A DNA stretch of 64,000 bases from Streptomyces sp. DH-12 (GTDB lineage Bacteria > Actinomycetota > Actinomycetes > Streptomycetales > Streptomycetaceae): the NCBI RefSeq assembly GCF_002899455.1, contig NZ_PPFB01000001.1:3884501-3948500 (forward strand), in the 5' to 3' direction. Position 1 is the first letter of the stretch. Every line of letters starts with the position of its first letter. Position numbers and translations under genes: made by a program. The notes under the pieces were generated by a model, which worked only from the letters and a program-made list of their open reading frames with translations, ran no database searches and was not told the origin of the DNA. Below, in pieces: positions 53,009 to 61,612 of the stretch.

Positions 53009-55615
53009 ATGAGCGAGCACCGTCGCAAACCGCCGCAGCCGCAGGGAGGCGGACGTGCCGCGGCCCGACGCGGCCAGTCCGGCTCGTCCTCCGGCCGCCG
53101 AGCGGCACCGCGAGGCGCCACCGGATCTGCGTCCGATGCCTACGGGTCGGGCGCCCGCGACGCGGGGGGTGAGGCCCGCCCGTACGGCAGTCGTGCCGAG
53201 GCGCGGCGTGCGGCACAGCGGGGAGGGTCCCGCCGCGCCGCCGGGCCCGGACGCGGACGCGCGGCCCCTCCGGCCAAGAAGAGAGTCATCGACTATCCGC
53301 GCCACGACAAGGACGGCTGGCGCCGCTGGATGCCGTCCTGGAAGTTCGTGTCCGGCCTGTGCCTCGCCTTCTTCGGCAGTCTCGTCGCCGTAGCGGGGAT
53401 CGGGTACGCGATGGTGAGCGTCCCCAGCGAGGAGAACGCCATGGCGTTGTCCGAGAACAATGTCTACTACTGGGCGGACGGCAGTCAGATGGTCGCCACG
53501 GGCAGCGGCCAGAACCGGCAGAACGTCACCCTCGACCGGATCCCCGAGGCCATGCGCTGGGCGGTGATCTCGGCCGAGAACAAGAGCTTCTACACCGACT
53601 CGGGCATCGACCCCATGGGCATCGCCCGTGCGCTCGGCAACATGGCGCGCGGCGGTGACACCCAGGGTGGTTCGACGATCACCCAGCAGTTCGTGAAGAA
53701 CAACTACCTGTCCCAGGAACAGACGCTCTCCCGGAAGTTCAAGGAGATGTTCATCTCGATCAAGGTGGGCGCCAAGCTCTCCAAGGACGAGATCCTCCAG
53801 GGCTACCTGAACACCTCCTACTACGGGCGTGGCGCCTACGGAATCCAGGCCGCTGCCCAGACGTACTACGGCAAGGACGCGGTCGACCTCACACCGAGCG
53901 AGTGCGCCTTCCTCGCGGCCCTGCTCAAGGGTCCGACGTACTACGACCCGGCCGGCAACCAGAGCATCGACAGCTCGGCCACGCCCGAGGCGAACCGCGA
54001 GCGTTCCGAGGAGCGCTGGGCCTGGATCCTCGAGCAGATGCACACCGACGAACGCCTCTCCACCGCGGAGTACCAGCAGGCGATCAAGAAGTACCCCATG
54101 CCCCAGGGCCGCAAGGCGATCAAGGGCATGACCGGCCAGATCAGCTACCTGGTCGACACCGCGAAGCGGTACGTCCTGAAGAACTCCGACCTCACGGAGG
54201 CGCAGTTCGACCAGGGCGGCTACCAGATCTACACGACCTTCGAGAAGTCCAAGGTCGATGCGCTGGCCAAGGCGGTGCGGAAGGTCGAGAAGGAGAACAT
54301 CGACCCGAAGCGCGAGAAGGACCAGCACGTCCAGTTCGGCGCGGCCACGGTGAAGCCCGAGGACGGCGCGATCGTCGCCCTGTACGGCGGCGCCGGCTTC
54401 GAGAACGGCCACTTCAACAACAACGCCGACACCCAGGGCGTCCCCGTCGGTTCGACGTGGAAGCCCTTCGTGCTCGCCGCCGCGATGCAGCACGGCACGT
54501 ACAAGACCAACGGTGTGGGCGTCTCACCGGCCAGCAAGTACAACGGCAACGACAAGCTGAAGATTCTGAACAACGACGGCTCCTACGTCCTCAAGAAGGA
54601 CAACACGCCGTTCCTCCAGAAGAACGAGAGCGACCACCCGTGGGGCTACATCAGCCTCAGGAAGGCGATGGAGCAGTCGGTCAACACTCCGTTCGTGCAG
54701 CTCGGCATGGACGTGGGGATGAAGAAGGTGGCGGACGTCGCCGAGAAGTCCGGCATCCTCAAGGACAGCTTCGCCGGACTGAACGCCTCGTTCGCGCTCG
54801 GTACGTCCACGCCCAGCGCGATCCGCATGGCGGACGCGTACGCGACGTTCGCTGCGTCCGGCAAGCAGGCCGACCCGTACTCGGTGACCATGGTCAAGCA
54901 CCAGGGCTCGGAGCTCCCCGGCTTCGAGAAGCCGCGGGTGGAGCAGGCGATGCCCGAGAACGTGGCGAACAACGTCACCGACGTGCTCGAGAACGTGATC
55001 GAGAACGGTACGGCCCAGTACGCCAAGGAGCTGGGGCGGCGGGCGGCCGGCAAGACGGGTACCACGGACGAGAACAAGTCGGCCTGGTTCGTCGGCTACA
55101 CCCAGCAGTTGTCGACCGCGGTCGCGATGTTCCGTGAGGACCCCAAGAGCCACAAGCTGCTCTCCATGAACGGCACGGCGGGCAAGGACTCGATCCACGG
55201 TGGTGACATCCCCACCGAGGTGTGGACCGAGTTCATGAAGATCGCGCTGAAGGGCGAGCCCGACCCCGGATTCCCCAAGGCCGAGAAGATCGGTGAGGTC
55301 GCCGACGGCGTCGGCGCCCCGTCGCCCACCCCGACCGTCACGGAGACCGAGGAGACGACGCCGTCGGCGACTCCGACGCCCACGGAGACGGTGACCACTT
55401 CGCCGTCGCCCACGGAGACAGAGACCTGCGGGCCGTTCGACTTCCGTTGCCGGGACGAGGAGGAAGAGGACGGCGGGACCGAGAACGGTGGCGGTGACAA
55501 CGGAGGCACCGACGGAGGCGTGACCACGTCGCCCGACCCCTCCGAGTCCGAGGACCCCGGCGGGTCCAGGGGCGGCGACAACGGCGGCGGCTTCCTCGGA
55601 GGCACCGACGGCTGA
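53009..55615 (+). CDS. Bifunctional class A penicillin-binding protein
   Basis: An 868-residue glycosyltransferase-transpeptidase that polymerises and crosslinks peptidoglycan. A basic cytoplasmic N-terminus (to about 105) and one membrane segment (about 112-136) come first. The GT51 domain follows with catalytic Glu190 in ISAENKSFYTDSG and GGSTITQQFVKN. The transpeptidase has STWK (Ser482), SVN and KTGT (Lys682). The C-terminus is a Thr/Pro/Glu- then Gly/Asp-rich tail. GAGGAG precedes ATG 53009. It is divergent from the PadR gene. Confidence 0.95.
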   Translation: MSEHRRKPPQPQGGGRAAARRGQSGSSSGRRAAPRGATGSASDAYGSGARDAGGEARPYGSRAEARRAAQRGGSRRAAGPGRGRAAPPAKKRVIDYPRHDKDGWRRWMPSWKFVSGLCLAFFGSLVAVAGIGYAMVSVPSEENAMALSENNVYYWADGSQMVATGSGQNRQNVTLDRIPEAMRWAVISAENKSFYTDSGIDPMGIARALGNMARGGDTQGGSTITQQFVKNNYLSQEQTLSRKFKEMFISIKVGAKLSKDEILQGYLNTSYYGRGAYGIQAAAQTYYGKDAVDLTPSECAFLAALLKGPTYYDPAGNQSIDSSATPEANRERSEERWAWILEQMHTDERLSTAEYQQAIKKYPMPQGRKAIKGMTGQISYLVDTAKRYVLKNSDLTEAQFDQGGYQIYTTFEKSKVDALAKAVRKVEKENIDPKREKDQHVQFGAATVKPEDGAIVALYGGAGFENGHFNNNADTQGVPVGSTWKPFVLAAAMQHGTYKTNGVGVSPASKYNGNDKLKILNNDGSYVLKKDNTPFLQKNESDHPWGYISLRKAMEQSVNTPFVQLGMDVGMKKVADVAEKSGILKDSFAGLNASFALGTSTPSAIRMADAYATFAASGKQADPYSVTMVKHQGSELPGFEKPRVEQAMPENVANNVTDVLENVIENGTAQYAKELGRRAAGKTGTTDENKSAWFVGYTQQLSTAVAMFREDPKSHKLLSMNGTAGKDSIHGGDIPTEVWTEFMKIALKGEPDPGFPKAEKIGEVADGVGAPSPTPTVTETEETTPSATPTPTETVTTSPSPTETETCGPFDFRCRDEEEEDGGTENGGGDNGGTDGGVTTSPDPSESEDPGGSRGGDNGGGFLGGTDG

Positions 55616-55636
55616 GCCGTTCCCGCCCTGTAGGGG

Positions 55637-55652
55637 TGTTTCACGTGAAACA
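55637..55652. other. parS: Perfect parS between PBP and GT87 genes
   Basis: TGTTTCACGTGAAACA, 21 bp after the PBP stop and one base before a terminator stem. Confidence 0.95.
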
Positions 55653-55653
55653 G

Positions 55654-55684
55654 GGGCCGCCGTACCCGACGGGTACGGCGGCCC
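55654..55684 (+). terminator. PBP gene terminator
   Basis: A perfect 14-bp stem GGGCCGCCGTACCC / GGGTACGGCGGCCC with loop GAC, directly after parS. Confidence 0.85.
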
Positions 55685-55722
55685 TCGCCGTATCACCGGG
55701 CAGGTACGGCAGGATGTGCGGC

Positions 55723-57222
55723 ATGCCCAGTGGAAAAACGACGCAAGCGAGCGTCCACGAGCCGGACCCGGTGCGGCCGACGGAGGAGGACCGGGTCGCG
55801 GCGGCCGGCAGCGAGCTGATCGGGGGACCGATCGGTCGGCGTGCCCTGCTCGGCAGATCCTGGTGGACCCCGGTGCGGGTGATCGCGCTCGTGGCGATCG
55901 GCGTGTTCGCGCTCGGACTGATGCAGAAGGCGCCTTGTTACAACGGAGCCTGGTTCTTCGGTGCCAGTTCGCAGTACACGCACGCCTGCTACTCGGACAT
56001 CCCGCACCTGTACCAGGGGCGTGGCTTCGCCGACGGGCTGGTGCCGTACTTCGACCGGCTCCCCGGGGACATGGAGTACCTCGAGTACCCGGTGCTGACG
56101 GGCGTGTTCATGGAGGTGGCCGCCTGGCTCACCCCGGGCAGCGGCAGCATCCAGGACCAGGCACAGTGGTACTGGATGGTCAACGCCGGGATGCTCATGG
56201 CGTGCGCGGCCGTCATCGCCGTGTGCGTGACGCGCACCCACGCGCGGCGTCCCTGGGACGGCCTGCTCGTCGCCCTCGCCCCGGCCTTCGCGCTGACCGC
56301 CACCATCAACTGGGACCTGCTGGCGGTCGCTCTGACGGCCGCCGCGATGCTGATGTGGTCGCGGGGGCGTGCCCTCGCCTTCGGTGTCCTGCTGGGCCTC
56401 GCCACGGCCGCCAAGCTCTATCCCGCGCTGCTCCTCGGGCCGCTGCTCGTGCTGTGCTGGCGCGCGGGCCGGTGGCGGCAGTACGGCACGGCGCTCGCCG
56501 GGGCCGCCGTCGCCTGGATCGTCGTGAACGGGCCGGTGATGCTGTTCGCCTTCGACGGCTGGTCGAAGTTCTACACGTTCAGCCAGGAACGCGGCGTCGA
56601 CTTCGGTTCGTTCTGGCTGATCCTGGCCCAGAACTCGGACGACCCGCTCGCCACCGAGACGGTCAACACCCTCGCGACACTGCTGATGCTGCTGTGCTGC
56701 GCGGGCGTGGCGGCCCTGACGCTCACGGCTCCGCGCCGGCCGCGCTTCGCCCAACTGGCCTTCCTGATCGTCGCGGCGTTCATCCTCACCAACAAGGTCT
56801 ACTCGCCGCAGTACGTGCTGTGGCTGGTGCCGCTCGCGGCGCTCGCCCGGCCCAAGTGGCGGGACTTCCTGATCTGGCAGGCCTGCGAGGTGGCGTACTT
56901 CCTGGGCATCTGGATGTACCTCGCGTACACGACCAGCGGGGACGCCCACAAGGGGCTGCCCACCGACGGCTACCACTGGGCCGTCGGCGTGCACCTGGCG
57001 GGGACGCTCTACCTCTGCGTCATGATCGTCCGCGACATCCTGATGCCGGATCGGGACCCGGTGCGCCGCTCCGGCGGTGACGACCCCTCGGGGGGCGTTC
57101 TGGACGGCGCCGAGGACGTCTTCGTGCTCGGCCCCGCGGCGCGTCCCGCGCGGCACGCGGCCCACTCCGAGGGGCCCCAGGTCGACTGGGGCGGAACAGA
57201 GGCCCAGGGAGGTTCGCTCTGA
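55723..57222 (+). CDS. GT87 (DUF2029) family membrane glycosyltransferase
   Basis: A 499-residue polytopic protein with about ten membrane segments. The GT87 pattern is visible: an early extracytoplasmic Asp region (ACYSDIPHLYQGRGF), LEYPVLTGVFMEVAAW, and TKxYSPQYVLWLVPLAA-like NKVYSPQYVLWLVPLAAL. GT87 enzymes use polyprenyl-phosphate sugars to build envelope glycans such as mannans. I chose ATG 55723 (AGGA upstream); ATG 55714 is also possible. It converges on the alanine-racemase-like gene. The sugar and acceptor are unknown. Confidence 0.88.
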   Translation: MPSGKTTQASVHEPDPVRPTEEDRVAAAGSELIGGPIGRRALLGRSWWTPVRVIALVAIGVFALGLMQKAPCYNGAWFFGASSQYTHACYSDIPHLYQGRGFADGLVPYFDRLPGDMEYLEYPVLTGVFMEVAAWLTPGSGSIQDQAQWYWMVNAGMLMACAAVIAVCVTRTHARRPWDGLLVALAPAFALTATINWDLLAVALTAAAMLMWSRGRALAFGVLLGLATAAKLYPALLLGPLLVLCWRAGRWRQYGTALAGAAVAWIVVNGPVMLFAFDGWSKFYTFSQERGVDFGSFWLILAQNSDDPLATETVNTLATLLMLLCCAGVAALTLTAPRRPRFAQLAFLIVAAFILTNKVYSPQYVLWLVPLAALARPKWRDFLIWQACEVAYFLGIWMYLAYTTSGDAHKGLPTDGYHWAVGVHLAGTLYLCVMIVRDILMPDRDPVRRSGGDDPSGGVLDGAEDVFVLGPAARPARHAAHSEGPQVDWGGTEAQGGSL

Positions 57223-57249
57223 GCGAACCGCCGCCGTCGGGCGGTCGTC

Positions 57250-57309
57250 CCGGGACCACGCGAAGGGCCGTGCACGGAAATCCGTGCACGGCCCTTCGCG
57301 TGGTCCCGG
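57250..57309. terminator. 29-bp perfect-stem hairpin between convergent genes
   Basis: A perfect 29-bp inverted repeat (57250-57278 and 57281-57309) with only two bases (AA) between the arms, in the gap between the GT87 gene and the racemase-like gene. It is the longest perfect stem in the window and surely stops both transcripts. Cruciform extrusion is possible. Confidence 0.85.
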
Positions 57310-57316
57310 CGTTGTC

Positions 57317-58348
57317 TCAGCGGTCGACGAGCCGGTCGAACTGCGTGGTGGTGTGCCGCAGATGGGCCACCAGTTCCTCGCCGACCTTGGGCTCCGGGGC
57401 GTCGGCCGGCACGAACAGGATGGACACCTGCATGTGCGGCGGCTCGGCGAACCAGCGCTGCTTGCCCGCCCACACGAACGGCGAGAGATTCCGGTTGACG
57501 GTCGCGAGGCCGGCCCGGGCGACGCCCTTGGCGCGCGGCATGACGCCGTGCAGGGCCTTGGGGGCCTCCAGACCCACCCCGTGGGACGTCCCGCCCGCCA
57601 CGACCACCAGGAAGCCGTCGGAGGCGGCCTTCTGCTGCCGATAGCCGAACCGGTCGCCCTTGACGACGCGCGTGACGTCCAGGACCGCGCCGCGGTACTC
57701 GGTCGCCTCGTGGTCCCCGAGCCAGAGCCGGGTGCCGATCCGGGCGCGGAAACGGGTCTGCGGGAACTGCTGCTGGAGGCGGGCGAGCTCGTCGGCCTTG
57801 AGGTGGCTGACGAACATCGTGTGCAGCGGCAGACGGGCCGCCCGCAGACGGTCCATCCAGCCGATGACCTCCTCGACGGCGTCGGACCCGTCGGTGCGGT
57901 CCAGCGGGAGGTGGAGGGCGAAGCCCTCCAGCCGGACGTTCTCTATCGCGGCGTGCAGCTGGGGCAGGTCCTGCTCGCTGATGCCGTGCCGCTTCATCGA
58001 GGACATGACCTCGATGACGACGCGGGCACCGACCAGGCCGTACACGCCGTCGACCGACGACACCGAGCGGATGACCCGGTCGGGCAGCGGCACGGGCTCC
58101 TCGCCGCGCCGGTACGGCGTCAGCACCAGCAGGTCACCGCCGAACCAGTCCTTGATCCGCGCGGCCTCGTACGTCGTGCCGACGGCCAGGACGTCCGTGC
58201 CCAGCCGGGTGGCCTCCTCGGCGAGCCGCTCGTGGCCGAAGCCGTAGCCGTTGCCCTTGCAGACCGGGACGAGCCCCGGGAACTGCTCCTGCACGTGCTT
58301 GTGATGCGCCCGCCAGCGCGCGGTGTCGACGTAGAGCGTGAGCGCCAT
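57317..58348 (-). CDS. Alanine racemase-like PLP protein
   Basis: A 343-residue protein with the fold-type III PLP domain of alanine racemases. The PLP Lys is Lys31 in PVCKGNGYGFG, followed by DVLAVGTTYEAARI and a late beta domain (RIGTRLWLGDH). It differs from standard Alr in length and in the C-terminal part, so its substrate may not be alanine. ATG 58348 is 101 bp after femX on the same strand. The femX neighbour suggests a role in peptidoglycan peptide synthesis. Confidence 0.82.
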   Translation of the reverse strand: MALTLYVDTARWRAHHKHVQEQFPGLVPVCKGNGYGFGHERLAEEATRLGTDVLAVGTTYEAARIKDWFGGDLLVLTPYRRGEEPVPLPDRVIRSVSSVDGVYGLVGARVVIEVMSSMKRHGISEQDLPQLHAAIENVRLEGFALHLPLDRTDGSDAVEEVIGWMDRLRAARLPLHTMFVSHLKADELARLQQQFPQTRFRARIGTRLWLGDHEATEYRGAVLDVTRVVKGDRFGYRQQKAASDGFLVVVAGGTSHGVGLEAPKALHGVMPRAKGVARAGLATVNRNLSPFVWAGKQRWFAEPPHMQVSILFVPADAPEPKVGEELVAHLRHTTTQFDRLVDR

Positions 58349-58449
58349 GGCCGGACCTGGAACCTTTCTCGTGGCTGCGGTGTAACAAAGGTATGGGAGG
58401 CGACGAAGCCGTCGGGGCTACGAAGACGCATACCGCGGCGAAGCGCGGG

Positions 58450-59571
58450 TCAGCGGCGCGACATGTAGATGTCGAGCGCCTTGTGGAGCAGCTTGTTGAG
58501 CGGGAAGTCCCACTCGCCGAGATACTCGGCCGCCTGGCCGCCGGTGCCGACCTTGAACTGGATCAGACCGAAGAGGTGGTCGGTCTCGTCCAGCGAGTCG
58601 GAGATGCCGCGCAGGTCGTAGACGGTGGCGCCGAGCGCGTAGGCGTCGCGCAGCATCCGCCACTGCATCGCGTTGGAGGGACGGACCTCGCGGCCGATGT
58701 TGTCGGAGGCGCCGTAGGAGTACCAGACGTGCCCGCCGACGATCAGCATGGTCGCCGCGGACAGGTTCACGCCGTTGTGCCGCGCGAAGTACAGCCGCAT
58801 GCGGTTGGGGTCCTCGGTGTTGAGGGCCGCCCACATCCGCTGGAAGTACGACAGCGGGCGCGGCCGGAAGCGGTCGCGCACGGCCGTGATCTCGTACAGA
58901 CGCTGCCACTCGGGCAGGTCGTCGTAGCCGCCCTGTACGACCTCGACGCCGGCCTTCTCGGCCTTCTTGATGTTGCGGCGCCACAGCTGGTTGAAGTTCT
59001 TGTGGACCTCTTCGAGCGAGCGGTTCGCCAGCGGCACCTGGTAGACGTAGCGCGGCTGGACGTCGCCGAAGCCGGCGCCGCCGTCCTCGCCCTGCTGCCA
59101 GCCCATACGGCGCAGCTTGTCCGCGACCTCGAAGGCGCGGGGCTCGATGAAGTCGGCCTCCAGGTCGCGCAGACGCTTGACGTCCTGGTCCTGGATGCCC
59201 CGCTTGATGGTCGCGGCCTCCCAGCGCCGGATGATCACCGGCGGGCCCATCTTCACGGAGAAGGCGCCCTGCTGCTTCAGGTGGGCGAGCATCGGCTCGA
59301 TCCACTCCTGGAGGTTCGGCGCGAACCAGTTGATGACCGGGCCCTCGGGCAGGTAGGCGAGGTAACGCTTGATCTTGGGCAGCTGCCGGTAGAGCACCAG
59401 ACCGGCGCCGACCATCTCGCCGGTGCGGTCGTCGAACCAGCCGAGGTTCTCGGAGCGCCACTCCGCCTTGACGTCTGCCCAGGCCGGGACCTGCATGTGG
59501 CTCGCCGACGGCAGGCTCTGGATGTACGCCAGATGCTGCTCGCGACTGATGGTCCTCAGGGTCAGGCTCAT
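58450..59571 (-). CDS. femX: Lipid II:glycine glycyltransferase FemX
   Basis: A 373-residue FemABX-family, tRNA-dependent aminoacyltransferase. In Streptomyces FemX adds the single glycine to the stem-peptide Lys/DAP that forms the LL-DAP-Gly crosslink. Two GNAT-like subdomains and a coiled insertion (RSLEEVHKNFNQLWRRNIKKAEKAG) are visible. The conserved C-terminal YDLRGISDSLDETDHLFGLIQFK is typical. ATG 59571. The identification relies on family features and on the position matching S. coelicolor femX (from memory). Confidence 0.93.
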   Translation of the reverse strand: MSLTLRTISREQHLAYIQSLPSASHMQVPAWADVKAEWRSENLGWFDDRTGEMVGAGLVLYRQLPKIKRYLAYLPEGPVINWFAPNLQEWIEPMLAHLKQQGAFSVKMGPPVIIRRWEAATIKRGIQDQDVKRLRDLEADFIEPRAFEVADKLRRMGWQQGEDGGAGFGDVQPRYVYQVPLANRSLEEVHKNFNQLWRRNIKKAEKAGVEVVQGGYDDLPEWQRLYEITAVRDRFRPRPLSYFQRMWAALNTEDPNRMRLYFARHNGVNLSAATMLIVGGHVWYSYGASDNIGREVRPSNAMQWRMLRDAYALGATVYDLRGISDSLDETDHLFGLIQFKVGTGGQAAEYLGEWDFPLNKLLHKALDIYMSRR

Positions 59572-59677
59572 TCGGGGCGCTCCTCGGGCTGGTGTGTCCC
59601 CATGGGTTCAGGGGCTCCGGCTCTCGCGCGAAGCCTACTGCGCCTCGGGTGCGGCCCGGTTGGGCGCACGGGACCTC

Positions 59678-59704
59678 GGCCCCGGCCGGCCGTCGGCCGG
59701 GGCC
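59678..59704 (-). terminator. Terminator after the 104-aa membrane protein gene
   Basis: A perfect 11-bp stem GGCCCCGGCCG / CGGCCGGGGCC with a 5-nt loop, 30 bp after the stop of that gene and before femX. Confidence 0.75.
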
Positions 59705-59734
59705 CTCGACGATGTGCGGTTGGGGGTGCGGACG

Positions 59735-60049
59735 TCAGGCGATGACTCCGCCGAAGAGACCGCCGCGCGCCATGCCCAGGAAGAACCCGATCCCCGCGAG
59801 GCCGAGGCCCAGGATCAGCCCGAAGCGCTCACGCGTCGTGACGGAGATCCACTGGCCGTACGCCCCGGTGAGGAGGCCCACCAGGCCGGTCCAGGAGCTG
59901 AGCAGGTGCAGGTCGTGGAACTGCGCCGAGATGAAGGACGTGAGCCCCAGCACCAGGGTCACCGCGAGCAGGGTGTACTGGAGCGGGTGGGGCTTGCCGT
60001 CGGTGGCGAAGAGTCCGCCGGCGGTGTTGGGTCGCATTGCCTGTGCCAT
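59735..60049 (-). CDS. Small membrane protein, 104 aa
   Basis: A 104-residue protein with a short polar N-terminus (MAQAMRPNTAGGLFATDGKP) and three hydrophobic segments (about 26-46, 49-66, 78-102), the last ending in ARGGLFGGVIA. AGGAGG lies 5 bp before ATG 60049, a perfect site. It is divergent from rpsF and appears to be conserved at this place in Streptomyces (from memory). Function unknown. Confidence 0.82.
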   Translation of the reverse strand: MAQAMRPNTAGGLFATDGKPHPLQYTLLAVTLVLGLTSFISAQFHDLHLLSSWTGLVGLLTGAYGQWISVTTRERFGLILGLGLAGIGFFLGMARGGLFGGVIA

Positions 60050-60129
60050 GGGCACCTCCTGCGAAGGGCGGCGCATCGTAGCGCCGTACACACCCGATGT
60101 GTCCAGATTGACGGGCTTCACGGCCAGAT

Positions 60130-60159
60130 TTCAACCGGAAGCCGCTGTGCGGGTACTCT
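60130..60159 (+). promoter_or_regulatory. Probable rpsF promoter
   Basis: TTCAAC (60130-60135) and TACTCT (60154-60159) with an 18-bp spacer. Transcription from about 60166 would give a leader of nearly 200 nt before rpsF. Confidence 0.5.
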
Positions 60160-60215
60160 GTAGCGTCTGCACCGGTGTCTGTCCGGACAGAGCCAGGCGG
60201 GAGCAGGAGCGGGTC

Positions 60216-60341
60216 ATGGCCCCTCCGTCCGGCCCGGCGGACCGCCGCCCGGCTCGATTGTCAGTGGCGGCTGTTCTACTGACAGACATCGTTGCGCAAC
60301 GCATCACGACCCTCCTGCCACGGAACGACCGTGGCCGCTGA
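60216..60341 (+). CDS. Possible 41-aa leader ORF before rpsF
   Basis: ATG 60216, with GGAGCGGGTC before it, opens a 41-codon frame (MAPPSGPADRRPARLSVAAV then LLTDIVAQRITTLLPRNDRGR) that stops 22 bp before rpsF. Near its end lies the hairpin CCACGG-AACGA-CCGTGG (60318-60334). The CCTCC at 60311-60315 is complementary to the rpsF ribosome site GGAGG. A regulatory leader for the S6 operon is possible; unproven. Confidence 0.35.
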   Translation: MAPPSGPADRRPARLSVAAVLLTDIVAQRITTLLPRNDRGR

Positions 60342-60363
60342 GTCCAAAGGAGGTGGGTTCCAC

Positions 60364-60654
60364 ATGCGTCACTACGAGGTGATGGTCATCCTCGACCCCG
60401 ATCTCGAGGAGCGCGCTGTCTCCCCGCTGATCGAGAACTTCCTCTCTGTCGTCCGTGACGGCGGCGGAAAGGTCGAGAAGGTCGACACCTGGGGCCGTCG
60501 TCGTCTCTCGTACGAGATCAAGAAGAAGCCCGAGGGCATCTACTCGGTCATCGACCTGCAGGCCGAGCCTGCGGTCGTCAAGGAGCTCGACCGCCAGATG
60601 AACCTGAACGAGTCGGTCCTCCGGACCAAGGTCCTCCGTCCCGAGACCCACTGA
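60364..60654 (+). CDS. rpsF: 30S ribosomal protein S6
   Basis: A 96-residue S6 protein that binds the 16S central domain with S18 (coded two genes on). The consensus start MRHYEVMVILDPDLEE and the DTWGRRRLSYEIKKKPEGIY strand are clear. AAAGGAGGTGGG precedes ATG 60364. It is the first gene of rpsF-ssb-rpsR-rplI. Confidence 0.98.
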   Translation: MRHYEVMVILDPDLEERAVSPLIENFLSVVRDGGGKVEKVDTWGRRRLSYEIKKKPEGIYSVIDLQAEPAVVKELDRQMNLNESVLRTKVLRPETH

Positions 60655-60729
60655 GCGTCTCCGCTCGGTTGATCCCGGGATCCGAGTAGCAGCAAGCAGC
60701 CAGCAGCAAACCCGCCGAGAGGTTCCCCC

Positions 60730-61314
60730 ATGGCAGGCGAGACCGTCATCACGGTCGTCGGCAATCTTGTCGACGACCCCGAGCTGCGCTTCACCCCGTC
60801 CGGTGCGGCCGTCGCGAAGTTCCGTGTCGCGTCGACCCCCCGCACCTTCGACCGTCAGACGAACGAGTGGAAGGACGGCGAGAGCCTGTTCCTGACCTGC
60901 TCCGTCTGGCGTCAGGCGGCGGAGAACGTCGCCGAGTCGCTCCAGCGAGGCATGCGCGTCATCGTGCAGGGCCGGCTGAAGCAGCGGTCCTACGAGGACC
61001 GTGAGGGCGTCAAGCGCACGGTCTACGAGCTGGACGTCGAGGAAGTCGGCGCCAGCCTGCGCAACGCCACGGCCAAGGTCACCAAGACCACCGGCCGCGG
61101 TGGCCAGGGCGGCTACGGCGGCGGTGGCGGCGGCGGCCAGGGCGGCGGCGGCTGGGGCGGCGGCCCCGGCGGCGGCCAGCAGGGCGGCGGCGCTCCCGCG
61201 GACGACCCGTGGGCGACCGGTGCTCCCGCCGGTGGTCAGCAGGGCGGTGGCGGCGGCTGGGGCGGTGGCTCCGGCGGCAGCGGCGGCGGCTACTCGGACG
61301 AGCCCCCCTTCTAG
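60730..61314 (+). CDS. ssb: Single-stranded DNA-binding protein
   Basis: A 194-residue SSB. The OB fold is residues 1-115 (MAGETVITVVGNLVDDPELR, SLFLTCSVWRQAAENVAESL). A Gly/Gln-rich linker follows (about 120-185), then the acidic tip YSDEPPF that binds partner proteins. It is the operon-borne SSB of the S6 cluster. A second SSB paralogue, usual in Streptomyces, is not in the window. Confidence 0.98.
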   Translation: MAGETVITVVGNLVDDPELRFTPSGAAVAKFRVASTPRTFDRQTNEWKDGESLFLTCSVWRQAAENVAESLQRGMRVIVQGRLKQRSYEDREGVKRTVYELDVEEVGASLRNATAKVTKTTGRGGQGGYGGGGGGGQGGGGWGGGPGGGQQGGGAPADDPWATGAPAGGQQGGGGGWGGGSGGSGGGYSDEPPF

Positions 61315-61357
61315 GGCGGGCCGTACCCACACTTCTTGATCACACAGGAGAAACACC

Positions 61358-61594
61358 ATGGCGAAGCCGCCTGTGCGCAAGCCTAAGAAGAAGGTCTGCG
61401 CGTTCTGCAAGGACAAGGTCACGTACGTGGACTACAAGGACACGAACATGCTGCGGAAGTTCATTTCCGACCGCGGCAAGATCCGTGCCCGCCGCGTGAC
61501 CGGCAACTGCACGCAGCACCAGCGTGACGTCGCCACGGCCGTGAAGAACAGCCGTGAGATGGCGCTGCTGCCCTACACCTCCACCGCGCGATAA
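61358..61594 (+). CDS. rpsR: 30S ribosomal protein S18
   Basis: A 78-residue S18 with two close Cys (KKVCAFCKDKV), as in zinc-binding (C+) forms; the remaining ligands may include a later Cys (GNCTQHQRDV). The S18 consensus LRKFISDRGKIRARRVTGNC is present. ACAGGAGAAAC precedes ATG 61358. Many actinobacteria carry a second, zinc-free S18 elsewhere that replaces this form when zinc is scarce. Confidence 0.98.
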   Translation: MAKPPVRKPKKKVCAFCKDKVTYVDYKDTNMLRKFISDRGKIRARRVTGNCTQHQRDVATAVKNSREMALLPYTSTAR

Positions 61595-61612
61595 GGGAAG
61601 GGTGACCCACTC

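Noticed and set aside
53009..55615. The Gly/Thr/Pro-rich tail of the PBP as a separate gene or fusion
   Set aside because: The frame is continuous, and acidic or Thr/Pro-rich tails are common on class A PBPs of Streptomyces.
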